A stretch of 26,265 nucleotides of DNA from Heterostelium multicystogenum (lineage: Eukaryota; Evosea; Eumycetozoa; Acytosteliales; Acytosteliaceae). Under the pieces are notes generated by a model. It saw only the letters and a program-made list of their open reading frames with translations, was not told the DNA's origin and searched no databases. Positions 9,461 through 18,790 of the stretch are shown in pieces (position 1 is the first letter of the stretch; every line of letters starts with the position of its first letter). Location of the stretch: assembly GCA_003667245.1 (NCBI GenBank), contig RCNN01000372.1:1-26265 (forward strand), given 5' to 3'. The position numbers were made by a program, and so were the translations under genes.

Positions 9461-9545
9461 TGATGAACGCTGAAGAAATATTAACGAGCCGGCGTGATCG
9501 TCTGTAAGGGCGGCCCACACTATCTTGATCTGGTAATCCGATCAG

Positions 9546-9635
9546 TGTGGGAGCTGGCTTGCCTGCGATGGCGGTGGGTCAGCCAGCCTATTCCGTGACT
9601 GACCCACCGCCATCGCGGGCAAGCCCGCTCCCACA
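9546..9635. repeat. REPIN-type inverted repeat 2 (37-bp arms, 16-nt loop)
   Basis: Arms 9546-9582 and 9599-9635 pair over 37 bp with two mismatches and enclose 16 bases. The outer core TGTGGGAGC.GGCTTGCC is shared with REPIN 1 and 3, while the inner part (GATGGCGGTGGGTCAG) differs. It starts eight bases past the porin stop codon on the minus strand. Confidence 0.92.
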
Positions 9636-9643
9636 GTGGGTGG

Positions 9644-10897
9644 TTACCAGAGCGCCAGGGTGTAACCCAGCATCACGCGGTTCTCGTTAACGTCGTTGAA
9701 GTAGTTGCCTTTGCTCAGCGCATTGCGCCAGCGCATCGACACGCCCTTGAAGGGCCCGTTCTGCACCACGTAGCCCAGGTCCAGGTCGCGCTCCCACTCG
9801 CGGCCTTCGCGGTTGAAGCCGAGCACTTCAGCCGAATCACCCTTGGCGTACTTGATCCCAAACAACAGGCCCGGCAAGCCGAGATCGGCGAAGTTGTAGT
9901 CGTAGCGGGCGTGCCAGGCTCGCTCCCTGGTTTGGGTGAAGTTGCTGAACTGGTACTCGGTGAACAGGTAGGTGATGGAGCCGTCCAGGTAGGTAAACGG
10001 CGTGGTGCCGTATTGCTGCTGGAAGCCGCCGCCGATGCTGTGGCCGCCGTACTGGTAGGTCAGGCGGCTGCTCAAGGCGCTGTTGTCGACCTTGCCCGCC
10101 AGGCCCGCGCCGTCCTTGTCCGACTTGAAGTAAGCGCACGTCGGTTTTCAGCGTGCCCGGCCCCAGGCCGAAGTTGTTCTTGAAGCCCACGTATTGCTGC
10201 TGGTAGATGCTGTCCAGCGCCGCGAAGTGGTAGCTGAGCAAGGTGTTAGGGGTCAGCGAGTAGTCGCCACCGGCAAAGCGAAACTGGTCGCTCAGGGCGG
10301 TGCTCTTGTAGACCTTGCTCACCGTGGTCAGCTTCATGTCTTCGTAGTTGGTGGAGTCACGGTCCTTGGCCTGGTCGATCTGCCCGAGGGTGATTTTCAG
10401 GTTGCTGATGTCGTTGGACACCAGCTGGGTGCCGCTGAAGGACTGCGGAAACAGACGGCTGGTGTTGGGTTGCAGGATCGGAAGGTCCGGCACCAGGTAG
10501 CCCACACGCAGCTCGCTTTTGGCGAAGCGGGCCTTGGCGGTCACCCCAAGCTTGGAGTACTCGTCGGAGACATTCTTGTCGCTGTCACGCTGCAGCAAAC
10601 CGGTGCCGGACAGCCCCGGGCTGGAGTCGAGTTTCACCCCAGCATGCCGGTCAGGTCCAGGCCGAAGCCCACGGTGCCTTCGGTGAAACCGGACTTGATA
10701 CCGAGGATAAAACCTTGGGCCCACTCGGCGCGCATCGACTGGGAAGCGGCCTCGCGGTAGTCACGGTTGAAGTAGTAGTTCTTCAAGTCCAGCGTACCGC
10801 TGCTGTCCTTGATGAAGTCTGCATGGGCCAGTGACGGGACCAGCCCGCTGCTGACAACGCCGACGCCGGTGATGAGTTGAGTCAGGGATTTTTTCAT
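9644..10897 (-). CDS. OprD-family outer-membrane porin (two frameshifts)
   Basis: The N-terminus MKKSLTQLI…PSLAHA is a signal peptide, followed by [20 protein letters not shown], the standard opening of OprD-type 18-strand porins; the C-terminus [10 protein letters not shown] ends in the aromatic residue needed for outer-membrane insertion. Frames break near 10636-10640 (one G missing in a G run, joining GMLG to VKLDSS) and near 10132 (one extra T, joining DVR to YFKSDK). Corrected length is 417 residues. AGGAG lies eight bases before the start. Family members admit amino acids, dipeptides or small organic acids. Position directly behind a dipeptide ABC importer argues that it is the outer-membrane gate for the same substrate. 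Confidence 0.92.
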
Positions 10898-10966
10898 TTT
10901 TTTAGCTCCTGGCAGTGGGGTGGGGGTTGGTGTTTTTTATTGTTCTTCGGGCATGGCTTCGCCGTT

Positions 10967-10989
10967 CGCGCAAATCGGCGATTTGCGCG
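10967..10989. promoter_or_regulatory. Perfect hairpin between ABC ATPase and porin genes
   Basis: CGCGCAAATC / GATTTGCGCG forms a 10-bp stem with a 3-base loop in the 113-bp gap between the ATPase stop (11011) and the porin start (10897). No T-tract follows on the minus strand, so an intercistronic mRNA-processing or stability element is as likely as a terminator. Confidence 0.45.
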
Positions 10990-11010
10990 GCGGGTGACGT
11001 CAGTCCTGGG

Positions 11011-12654
11011 TTACAGCGCTAGCGGTACGGGGCCCTGGCGGATGCGGTAGCCACCGTTTTCAAGTTTCTCCAAGGGGCTGGCGGCGGCCAGCAGCTTGCG
11101 GGTGTAGGGGTGCTGCGGGCGGTCGAAGATCTCGTCGCGGGCACCCATTTCCACCACCCTGCCCTCGCTCATCACCGCCACCCGGTGGGCGATGCGTTCC
11201 ACCGCTGCCAGGTCGTGGGAGATGAACAGGCAGGCAAAGCCGTACTGCGCCTGCAGGCGTTCGAACAGCTCGAGGATCTGCTTCTGGATGGTCATGTCCA
11301 ACGCCGAGATCGGCTCATCGGCAATCACCAGTCGCGGGTGCCGCACCAGCGCCCGGCCAATGGCCACGCGTTGACGCTGGCCACCGGACAACTGGTGCGG
11401 GAAGCGGTCGACAAACTGTTCCGCCAGGCCGATGTCCACCAGGGTTTTCGCCACCCGCTCACGACGCTGCGCGGGCGTCATGCCGGGCACATGGCGCAGG
11501 GGTTCGGCGAGGATGTCGCCAATCTTCATGCGCGGGTCGAGGGACGAATACGGGTCCTGGAAAATCATCTGGCATTGCAGGCGATGGTCACGGTTGCCAG
11601 CCTTGAGAATGTCCACGCCCTCAAACTCGATGGCACCGGAACACGGGCTGTTCAGGCCGACAATCGCCCGGCCGAGGGTGGTCTTGCCCGAGCCGCTGCC
11701 GCCCACCAGCGCCAGGGTTTCCCCCGGGGCGATGGACAGGTTGGCCGAATGCACCACCCGCTTGAACTGGCTGCGGCCCCACAGGCTGCGCGGCCCCGGG
11801 TGCTCGATGCACACGTCCTTGACCGTCAGCAACGGCCGGTCCGCCTTGGGCAAGGCTGCCAGGGTGCCGCGCCGCGGCAGGGCCTCGAGCAGTTGCCGGG
11901 TGTACTCGGCCTTGGGCGCCAGCAGGATCTGCTCGATGGTGCCCTGCTCCACCGCGCGGCCTTCGCGCATCACCACCACTTTGTCGGCGTAGCGCGCCAC
12001 CAGCGACAGGTCGTGGCTGATAAACAGGATCGCCGTGCCCTGCTCGCGCGTAAGGTCGAGCATCAGTTTCAACACGTCCAGTTGCGCCAGGCAATCCAGG
12101 GCCGTGGTGGGCTCGTCGGCAATCAGCAAGGCCGGGCGCAGCAGCATCACCGAGGCGAGCATGATGCGCTGGCGCATGCCGCCGGAGAACTCGTGGGGAA
12201 ACGCCGCCAGGCAACGCTCGGCGTCCTTGATGCCGATATGCCCGAGCATCTCCAGGCTGCGCTCGCGGATCTGCGCATCGCTCAGCCTGGTGTGCAGGCG
12301 CAGGCCCTCGGCCATTTGCTCGCCGATGCTCATGGACGGGTTGAGGGACACCATGGGTTCCTGGAACACCATGCCGATCTTCGCCCCGCGCAACTGGCGC
12401 AATTGCTCCGGCGCAAGGCTGCCCAGGTCATGGCCCTGGAAACGCACCTGGCCGCTGCATTGCTCAAGCGGCGGTGGCAGCAGGCCGATGGCGGCGCGGG
12501 CGGCCATGGTCTTGCCGCTGCCGGACTCGCCCACCAGCGCCACGATTTCGCCGGGGGCGATGGTGAAGCTCAGGTCATTGACCGCCAGCGGGCCGTTGGC
12601 CCCCACGCGGATTTTCAGCTTGTCGACTGCCAGAAGGATGTCAGTCATGGTCAT
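11011..12654 (-). CDS. Dipeptide/oligopeptide ABC transporter, fused double ATP-binding protein
   Basis: An intact 547-residue protein with two complete ABC ATPase domains, equivalent to DppD and DppF fused. Domain 1: Walker A GESGSGKT 42-49, signature FSGGMRQR 156-163, Walker B LLIADEPTTALD 176-187. Domain 2: Walker A GGSGSGKT 318-325, signature LSGGQRQR 422-429, Walker B LVIADEPISALD 442-453. It powers import by the two permeases encoded just upstream. The start overlaps the permease stop by four bases (ATGA), showing translational coupling. The fused arrangement resembles the glutathione importer GsiA and several peptide or opine systems, so the exact substrate cannot be read from it. Confidence 0.95.
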   Translation of the reverse strand: MTMTDILLAVDKLKIRVGANGPLAVNDLSFTIAPGEIVALVGESGSGKTMAARAAIGLLPPPLEQCSGQVRFQGHDLGSLAPEQLRQLRGAKIGMVFQEPMVSLNPSMSIGEQMAEGLRLHTRLSDAQIRERSLEMLGHIGIKDAERCLAAFPHEFSGGMRQRIMLASVMLLRPALLIADEPTTALDCLAQLDVLKLMLDLTREQGTAILFISHDLSLVARYADKVVVMREGRAVEQGTIEQILLAPKAEYTRQLLEALPRRGTLAALPKADRPLLTVKDVCIEHPGPRSLWGRSQFKRVVHSANLSIAPGETLALVGGSGSGKTTLGRAIVGLNSPCSGAIEFEGVDILKAGNRDHRLQCQMIFQDPYSSLDPRMKIGDILAEPLRHVPGMTPAQRRERVAKTLVDIGLAEQFVDRFPHQLSGGQRQRVAIGRALVRHPRLVIADEPISALDMTIQKQILELFERLQAQYGFACLFISHDLAAVERIAHRVAVMSEGRVVEMGARDEIFDRPQHPYTRKLLAAASPLEKLENGGYRIRQGPVPLAL

Positions 12655-13529
12655 TTACTCATCCGCGGGTCGAGACGATCGCGCAAGGCATCGCCACACA
12701 GGTTGAACGCCAGCAACGCCATGGCGATGCAGACACCGGGAAACAGCCCCAGCCAGCTGGCCGTGGCGATATACGGCCGGCTGGCGGCGAGCATGTTGCC
12801 CCAGGTGGCGGCCGGCGGCGGGACGCCCAGGCCGAGGAAACTCAGGGAGCTTTCCGCCAGGATCGCCCAGCCGAACATACTGGTGGCCAGCACGCACACC
12901 GGCGCCACGCAGTTCGGCGCGATGTGCCGCAGCATGGTGTACAGCTCGGAGTTACCGATCACCCGCGAGGCTTCGACAAACTCTTTCTCGCGCAACGACA
13001 ACACCGTGCCGCGCACCACCCGCACCACCGACGGTGTGTAGGCCAGGCTCAAGGCAAACACGATGCCGTACAGGCTCGGGCCGATGATCGCCATCAAGCC
13101 CAGGGCCAGCAGGATCCCGGGAAACGCCAGCAACGCATCGTTGACCATCATCAAGCCCCGGTCGACCCAGCCCCGCAGGAACCCGGCCAGCAGGCCCAGT
13201 ACCGTGCCGGCGGTGATCGCCAGCGTCACCGTCAACACACTCACCCACAGGCTGGTGTGCGCGCCGATCATCAGGCGGCTCAGCACGTCGCGACCGTACT
13301 CGTCAGTGCCCAGCCAGTGCGCGGCGGTGGGCGCCTGCAAGCGCGCCAGCAGGTTCAAGGCCAACGGGTCATGGGGCGTCCAGACCAGGCCCAGCAAGGC
13401 CATGATCAACAACAAGGCCAGCAGCAGCGCGCCGATCAGCGCGTTCAGCGGCGGCATACGCCAGGCCCTGGGGGCACGCGCCGGTGCCGGCAACAGCACC
13501 TCGGGTGCGACAGGTAGAGGCTTATTCAT
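12651..13529 (-). CDS. Peptide-type ABC transporter permease, DppC-like
   Basis: An intact 292-residue inner-membrane protein. A cytoplasmic N-terminus of about 30 residues precedes the first hydrophobic segment (LIGALLLALLLIMALLGLV), then the soluble HWLGTDEYGRDVLSR motif of the DppC/OppC family, and further membrane spans. The EAA coupling loop is EFVEASRVIGNSELYTMLRHIAPN, which contacts the ATPase. It forms the channel with the DppB-like permease. Both ends overlap neighbours by four bases, placing it firmly inside the importer operon. Confidence 0.95.
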   Translation of the reverse strand: MNKPLPVAPEVLLPAPARAPRAWRMPPLNALIGALLLALLLIMALLGLVWTPHDPLALNLLARLQAPTAAHWLGTDEYGRDVLSRLMIGAHTSLWVSVLTVTLAITAGTVLGLLAGFLRGWVDRGLMMVNDALLAFPGILLALGLMAIIGPSLYGIVFALSLAYTPSVVRVVRGTVLSLREKEFVEASRVIGNSELYTMLRHIAPNCVAPVCVLATSMFGWAILAESSLSFLGLGVPPPAATWGNMLAASRPYIATASWLGLFPGVCIAMALLAFNLCGDALRDRLDPRMSK

Positions 13530-14467
13530 AACTTAACCCTGGGGTCGAAGAGCGGGTACAGCAGGTCCACCAACAGGTTGACCAGCACATAAACAAAGGT
13601 CACCAGCAGCAGGCAGCCTTGCAGCACGGGGTAGTCCCCGGGCGTAGATGGCGTCGACCATCAGCCGGCCGATACCTGGCAGGGTGAACACGGTTTCGAG
13701 CACCGCGATGCCGCTGAGCAGGTTGCCGAGGATCAGGCCGATCAGGGTCAGGGTCGGTGCAAACGAGTTGCGCAGCGCATGGCGCCACAACACCGCCCGC
13801 TCCGACAAACCCTTGGCGCGGGCATGGGTGATGTATTCCAGGCGCAGCACTTCAATTGCACTGGCCCGGGCCATGCGGGTGATCGCGCCGAGTTCCACCA
13901 ACGTCAGCGTGACAATCGGCAGCACGATAAAACTCAAGGCCTGCCACGGCGATTGGCCGAACGACACGTAACCCACCACCGGCAGCCAGCCGAGCTTGAT
14001 GCCGAACGCGTAGAGCAACAGCAGGCCCAGCCAGAAACTCGGGATCGACAGCAACAGGGTCGCGGTGGAGACCACGCCAAAGTCCAGGGAACTGTTCTGT
14101 TTCCACGCCGAGAGCAAGCCCGCCGGTACCGCAATCAACGCCGCGAGCAACACCGAGACAGCACGATCCCGGCACTCACCTGGAAGCGGTCAAGGATCAG
14201 CGGCAACACCGCTTCATTGGTGGTGATGGAACGCCCGAGGTCGCCGCTGAGCACCGCCTTGAGCCAGATCACAAACTGCAGCGGCAGCGGCTGGTCCAGG
14301 CCCAGGGACGCACGGGCGACCTCCAGGCTGTGGGCATCGGCCATGTCGCCGAGCATCAGCAGCGCCGGATCACCGGGCACCAGGCGGATGATCGCGAACA
14401 CCATCAGCGAGATCAGCAGCAAGGTCGGGATCGACATCGCCAGCCGTTGAAAGATGAAACGCAACAT
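13526..14467 (-). CDS. Peptide-type ABC transporter permease, DppB-like (two frameshifts)
   Basis: Opens MLRFIFQRLAMSIPTLLLISL, the classic first span of DppB/OppB permeases, followed by RLVPGDPA and GDLGRSI in the periplasmic loop; the EAA loop includes EYITHARAKGLSERAV. Two indels break it: a missing base near 14155-14161 (joining GIVLS to SVLLAAL) and an extra G near 13633-13637 (joining AIYAR to DYPVLQG). Corrected length is 313 residues, ending FDPRVKL with TGA overlapping the next gene's ATG. It starts two bases after the binding-protein stop. It pairs with the DppC-like protein. Confidence 0.92.
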
Positions 14468-14469
14468 CC

Positions 14470-16032
14470 TCAGTTACTCCCGGTCGCAGGCACGCTGACG
14501 GTCCACAGGCGCGGCTTGGACACCGGCCAGGTGCGCAGGCCTTTGACGTAATCACGGCTGGCGGCGATGGCGTTGCCGTTGTACATCGGGATCATCGGCA
14601 CGTCCTTGAGCATCTGCTGATGCAGTTGGTCGAACAGCGCCTGGCGCTTGCTGATATCGCCTTCGCGCTGGGCTTCACGCAGCCATTCCTGGGCCTGGGG
14701 GTTGTCCCAGACCTTGCGCGCTTCCTTGCCCTTGTCGCCGGTCATCGAGTCGAAACTCAGGGCCGGGTCAAGGCGTTCGGAATACGGGAACGCCATCATC
14801 TGGTAGTTGCCGGTCTGGTAGCGCTCCAGCTGGGTGCCCCACTCCAGGGTTTCCAGTTCCAGGTTGATGCCGCTGGCCTTGGCCATGGCTTGCACGAACA
14901 CGCCCATGTCGAAGATCGCGGCGTAGCGCTTATTGACGATCAGTTTGATTGGTTGGCCTTTTATAGCCGGCTTCCCGCAGCAGTTGGGCGGTCTTGGCCG
15001 GGTCGAAATCGAAGCCCTGGTTCTCGATTGCCTGGTGGTAGTGGCTGCCACTGGCGACCATCGAATTGTTGGCCTGGGAACGGCCACCGGTCAGGGCGGC
15101 GACGATTTGTGCGGAGTCCAGCGAATGGGCGATGGCCTGGCGCAGGCGCACATCTTTGAGCAAGGGGTCGCGGGTCTGGAACAGCAACGCGTTGACCGAC
15201 ATGGTGCCGCTGGAGGTGACCTTGATGCCGGGTTTGGCAGCCAGTTTCGGTGGCGTCCAGCGGCGTGACGTCAATCAGCAGGTCGACGTTCTTCGACAGC
15301 AAGGCCGCCTTGGCCGCCGCCGGGTCCGGGATCACCAGCAGGCGCACGCGGTCGAGGGTCGTGGTTTTATTGCCGGTGTAGCCATCCGGCTCTTTCTCGT
15401 CGCGCGGGTGTAGTTGGCGTTTGCGCAGCAGGTCGATGTATTGGCCGGGCTTCCACTCGCCCAGGCGGAACGGGCCGGTGCCGATGGGGGCTTTCCACTG
15501 GCCGTCGACCACCGAGTCGGGGTGCAGGATGCCGCTGCCACCGCACTCCGGCAGCGCGGTGCTGGTGAGGAACAGGCCGTTGGGCTTGTCCAGGGTAAAC
15601 ACCACGGTGAGTGGGTCCGGGGCGCTCATGTCGACGATTTTCGCGCCGCCATGGCCGTCGAATTCAGGGGCGCAGCGCCATTGGGTTTTCGGGTCGAGGT
15701 AGTGTTTCCAGGTCCACAGCACATCGGCGGAGGTCAGTGGCGCACCGTTCTGGAACTTGACCCCGTTGCGCAGGTGGAAGGTGTAGCGCAGGCCGTCGTC
15801 GGACACCTGCACGTCCTTGGCCAGCAGCGGGCCGACGGTGGCATCTTCACGGAAGGCCACCAGTCCTTCGGTAATGTGCAAGATGACGGCGTCGGAATTG
15901 GTGTCACGGTTGACGCCTGGCTCGGTGCTGCGAATGTCGGCGTTCAACGCGACTTTCAATAGATTCTCGGCGTGGGCAGTGCCCACCAGCGCGGCGGACA
16001 AGGCGCCAGCCAGGAAATAAAGTCTTGTTCAT
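14470..16032 (-). CDS. Peptide-type ABC transporter substrate-binding protein, SBP_bac_5 (three frameshifts)
   Basis: Periplasmic receptor of the DppA/OppA family. A signal peptide (MNKTLF… ending GTAHA) leads into ENLLKVALNADIRSTEPG; YTFHLRNGVKFQNGAPLTSADV is the SBP_bac_5 signature, and IGTGPFRLGEWKPGQYI follows. Extra bases occur near 16019 (T in the signal-peptide codons), 15249 (G, joining DAT to KLAAKPGIK) and 14960 (A, joining GYK to GQPIKL). Removing them gives 519 residues, normal for the family. Start ATG 16032 has AAGGTG eight bases upstream. It is the first gene of the minus-strand importer operon and divergent from the LysR gene. Confidence 0.92.
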
Positions 16033-16420
16033 GATAAATGCACCTTGAATGATCCTTACGCTTGGGTTCGGACGCTGGCAGGACCCAAAAAGAGGCACGG
16101 CCGAACACCTGAATAGTTGTTGTTGTTTTAGTCGCTGATTACGGTTTGCGAATGTTCCTGGACCGATCTTATTCGCCCCCAATCAACTTGAGAAGAACGC
16201 TCCGAGTGATCGGGCTCGGTTTATCCGATCATCAACCGTCCGTGGGTTGCCCTGGCCTTACCGTACCGAGAAATCAGGGCCTTGAGCTGGAAAAGATGGG
16301 GTTTTCCTGATCAAAAATAATGATCGCGATCATCCAGACCGATCTGTGCTCACCTATAGTCATCAGATAAGCTGGCTGGCATTCAATGGTTTAAATGCAG
16401 CACTGAGCGAGCCCACCGTC
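16033..16420. promoter_or_regulatory. 388-bp divergent intergenic region between importer operon and LysR gene
   Basis: This gap must hold the promoters for the ABC importer (minus) and the LysR gene (plus). Repeated GATC-containing motifs cluster at 16207-16235 and 16307-16345. No reading frame of conserved type is visible. A LysR-family protein normally binds a T-N11-A palindrome in such a divergent region, but several candidates exist and I cannot choose among them. Confidence 0.6.
16321..16332. promoter_or_regulatory. 12-bp perfect palindrome, candidate operator
   Basis: TGATCGCGATCA is self-complementary over all 12 bases. It lies 89 bases upstream of the LysR start in the divergent region. 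A further TGATC half-site precedes it by 13 bases, at 16308-16312. Binding by the adjacent LysR protein is an inference. Confidence 0.4.
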
Positions 16421-17336
16421 ATGACCCTCACCCATCTTCGCGCGTTCTGCTCCGTGGTTGAAAAAGGCAGCTTTCCGCTCGCCGCACGCCAGTTGGATGT
16501 GGCCCAAAGCACATTGACCCAGTCAATCCAGACCCTCGAAAAGGAACTCGGGTGGTGCTGCTGCAACGCTCCAACCAAGGCATCAACCTGACCCCGGCCG
16601 GCGAGGTGTTCCTGGCCCGTGCCCGTTCCATCACTCTCGACTGCGAACGCGCCCTGCTCGACCTGCAACCCTGGAAAGGCGAGCCCGAAGGCCATATCGC
16701 CCTGGGCGTCACCTCCGAACCCTTGGCCGAATTGCTGCTGCCGGTACTAAGCAACTTCACCCAGCGCTTCCCGCGCATGCAGGTGCACGTGGCCAGCGGC
16801 ACCACCAAGGGCCTGGTGGAAAAAGTCCGCGATGGCCGCCTGGATTTCGTCTTGTGCCCGCTGGCGCCCAACGTGGCCGATATCGACCTGGCCATCGACC
16901 GCCTCTACAGCTCAAACGCCGGCATCATTGCGCGCAAGGGCCACCCGCAGGCCCACGCAAAATCCGTGCAAGCCCTCACCGACTGTCAGTGGATCAGCGT
17001 ACGCCCGGCCGGCGTAGTGGGCGGCGCGGAGAACCGCTTGATCGAGCTGTTCCGTACCCAGGGCCTGGCGCCGCCAAAGATTGCGATCACCACTGATTCG
17101 TTGCTGGAAAACCCTGCACATCGTTTCGGAAACCGATTACCTGACCATCGAACCGCGCATGCTGCCGGGGAATGAAGCTGTTCTCCAGCGCCCTGACCAC
17201 CATCGCCATCGAAGAACCGCTGGCGACCCGCGATGTATGCCTGATCAGCCGCCGTTCATCGCCGCTCACCAGCGTCAGCCAGGAACTGACCAGCATGCTG
17301 ATTTCCTATTCGCGGCTGGTGCACCGCAGCCGTTGA
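16421..17336 (+). CDS. LysR-family transcriptional regulator (three frameshifts)
   Basis: MTLTHLRAFCSVVEKGSF… with AARQLDVAQSTLTQSIQTLE is a standard LysR helix-turn-helix (residues about 1-60); the rest is the effector-binding domain, with VTSEPLAELLLPVLSNF opening its first lobe. Indels: a missing G near 16551 (joining KELG to VVLLQRSNQG), an extra A near 17108 (joining SLLE to TLHIVSE) and an extra A near 17175 (joining MLPG to MKLFSSAL). The corrected protein has 304 residues, ending VHRSR with TGA 17334-17336. By its divergent position it most likely controls the peptide importer operon and itself. The inducer is unknown. ATG 16421 is preferred to the in-frame 16346, which adds a leader not seen in the family. 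Confidence 0.9.
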
Positions 17337-17366
17337 TTTCCCTCCCCCTACGAGCCTGTTTATGCC

Positions 17367-18790
17367 ATGTCCTACGATGGTTTGTCCCGCGCCAGCGCCA
17401 GCAGCGTCGGCGTTGATCCCGAGCACCTGATTGCCTTTCTCGATGAAGTGAAAGCGGCCGGCCTCGACCTGCAAGGCCTGATGCTGCACCGCCACGGCCA
17501 CGTGGTCGCCGAAGGCTGGAGCTGGCCGGTGGACCCCAACGAGCCGCGGGTATTGCACTCGGTGGCCAAGAGCTTCACCGCCTGCGCCATTGGCCTGGCC
17601 GTGGATGAAGGCTTGCTGAAACTGGATGACCGGCTGGTGGCGTTCTTTGCGGAGTGTGTGCCGGTGGATGCCGACCCGCGCCTGGCGGACATGACCGTAG
17701 AACACCTACTGACCATGCGCACCGGCCACGCCACCAATACCTCGGGTCAGTGTGGCGGGGGGATCGAGACCAGCTGGATTGCCGAGTTCTTCAAGATCCC
17801 GCTGGCCTATGCACCGGGCACCACCTACGTCTATACGAGTGCGGCCAGCTACATGCTCTCGGCGCTGATCAACAAGGTCACCGGGCAAACCTTGCACGCG
17901 TACCTCAAGCCCCGGCTGTTTGTACCGCTGGAGATCCATAATGAAAGCTGGGACATCGGCCCCGATGGCGTGAATCCCGGCGGCAATGGCTTGAAGGCGC
18001 CGACCTCGGCCATGCTCAAGCTGGGTGTGCTGCATGCACAAGGCGGCGTGTGGGATGGCAAGCAGGTTCTACCGGCGGCCTGGTTGCAGCGGCCACCCGA
18101 CCACAAGGCGGGCCGGACAGCCGCTACGGTTATCACTGGATGATGAAACCGGCACACGCCTTCAGCGCTGTCGGGGTGTTTGTGCAGATGGCGATGGTGT
18201 TCCGCGAGTACGGTGCAACGCTGGTGGTGATCGGCGGGATGAAGAATTCGGCGGAGCTGATTCCGTTTGTCGAGCGGCATTTTCCGGCGGCGTTTGGCGA
18301 TGATTGCACGGTCAAAGCCGAAGCGGATGCACGGTTGGAGCAACGTCTGGCGAGCATGGCACAGCGGCCTGAGTTGCTTTCAGCGTGTGCAGGGCCGAGA
18401 GATTTCACGGGCGTGTATCAGGTAGAGCCCAACGGCCTGGATGTGCAGCAATTGGCGTTCGCCGTCGAAGGCAATGTACTGCGCTTCCAACTGACCGACA
18501 GCAAGGCGACTCATGCCCTAGAGGTGGGGATTGATCACTGGATCGCCGGCACCACCAACATGCCGGGCCGGGCGTTGCACCACGGTTATGAGTTCAAGAA
18601 TGCGCAGATCGTTGCCGGCGCGCGCTGGCTGGATACCAGGACGCTGGAGATGACCTGGATCTACCCGCAAACCGCGTTTCGCGATCGGGTGGTGTGCGAG
18701 TTTGACGGTGACCGCGTGAGTGTGGCGCGTACGGTCAACGTCAACAGTGCCGGGAAGGAGCAGGAAGTCTTAGTCGGGAACAGCCGGTAA
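17367..18790 (+). CDS. Beta-lactamase-fold serine hydrolase (one frameshift)
   Basis: The SxxK nucleophile motif is HSVAKS (Ser65, Lys68) and the second motif is Tyr156-Thr-Ser158 in YVYTSAAS, as in class C beta-lactamase-like esterases and D-aminopeptidases. GYHWMMKP may represent the third active-site strand. A base is missing near 18091-18094; restoring it joins WLQR to ATRPQGGPDSRYGYHW and gives 474 residues. About the last 140 residues, beyond the hydrolase domain, form an extra beta-rich region of unclear role. There is no signal peptide, so it seems cytoplasmic. It starts 30 bases after the LysR gene, and probably acts on the imported compound as a peptidase, amidase or esterase (inference). 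Its 3' end overlaps nadE by 21 bp, convergent. Confidence 0.85.

Noticed and set aside
8199..9635. Repeats 1 and 2 as insertion-sequence ends or a CRISPR unit
   Set aside because: Only deacylase coding sequence and its leader lie between them; there is no transposase, no target duplication and no regular spacer array.
11110..13041. 643-residue open frame on the plus strand
   Set aside because: It is antisense to the ABC ATPase and permease genes, whose motifs are complete. Its composition (His, Gln, Ala, Gly, Arg rich) is that of a GC-rich shadow frame.
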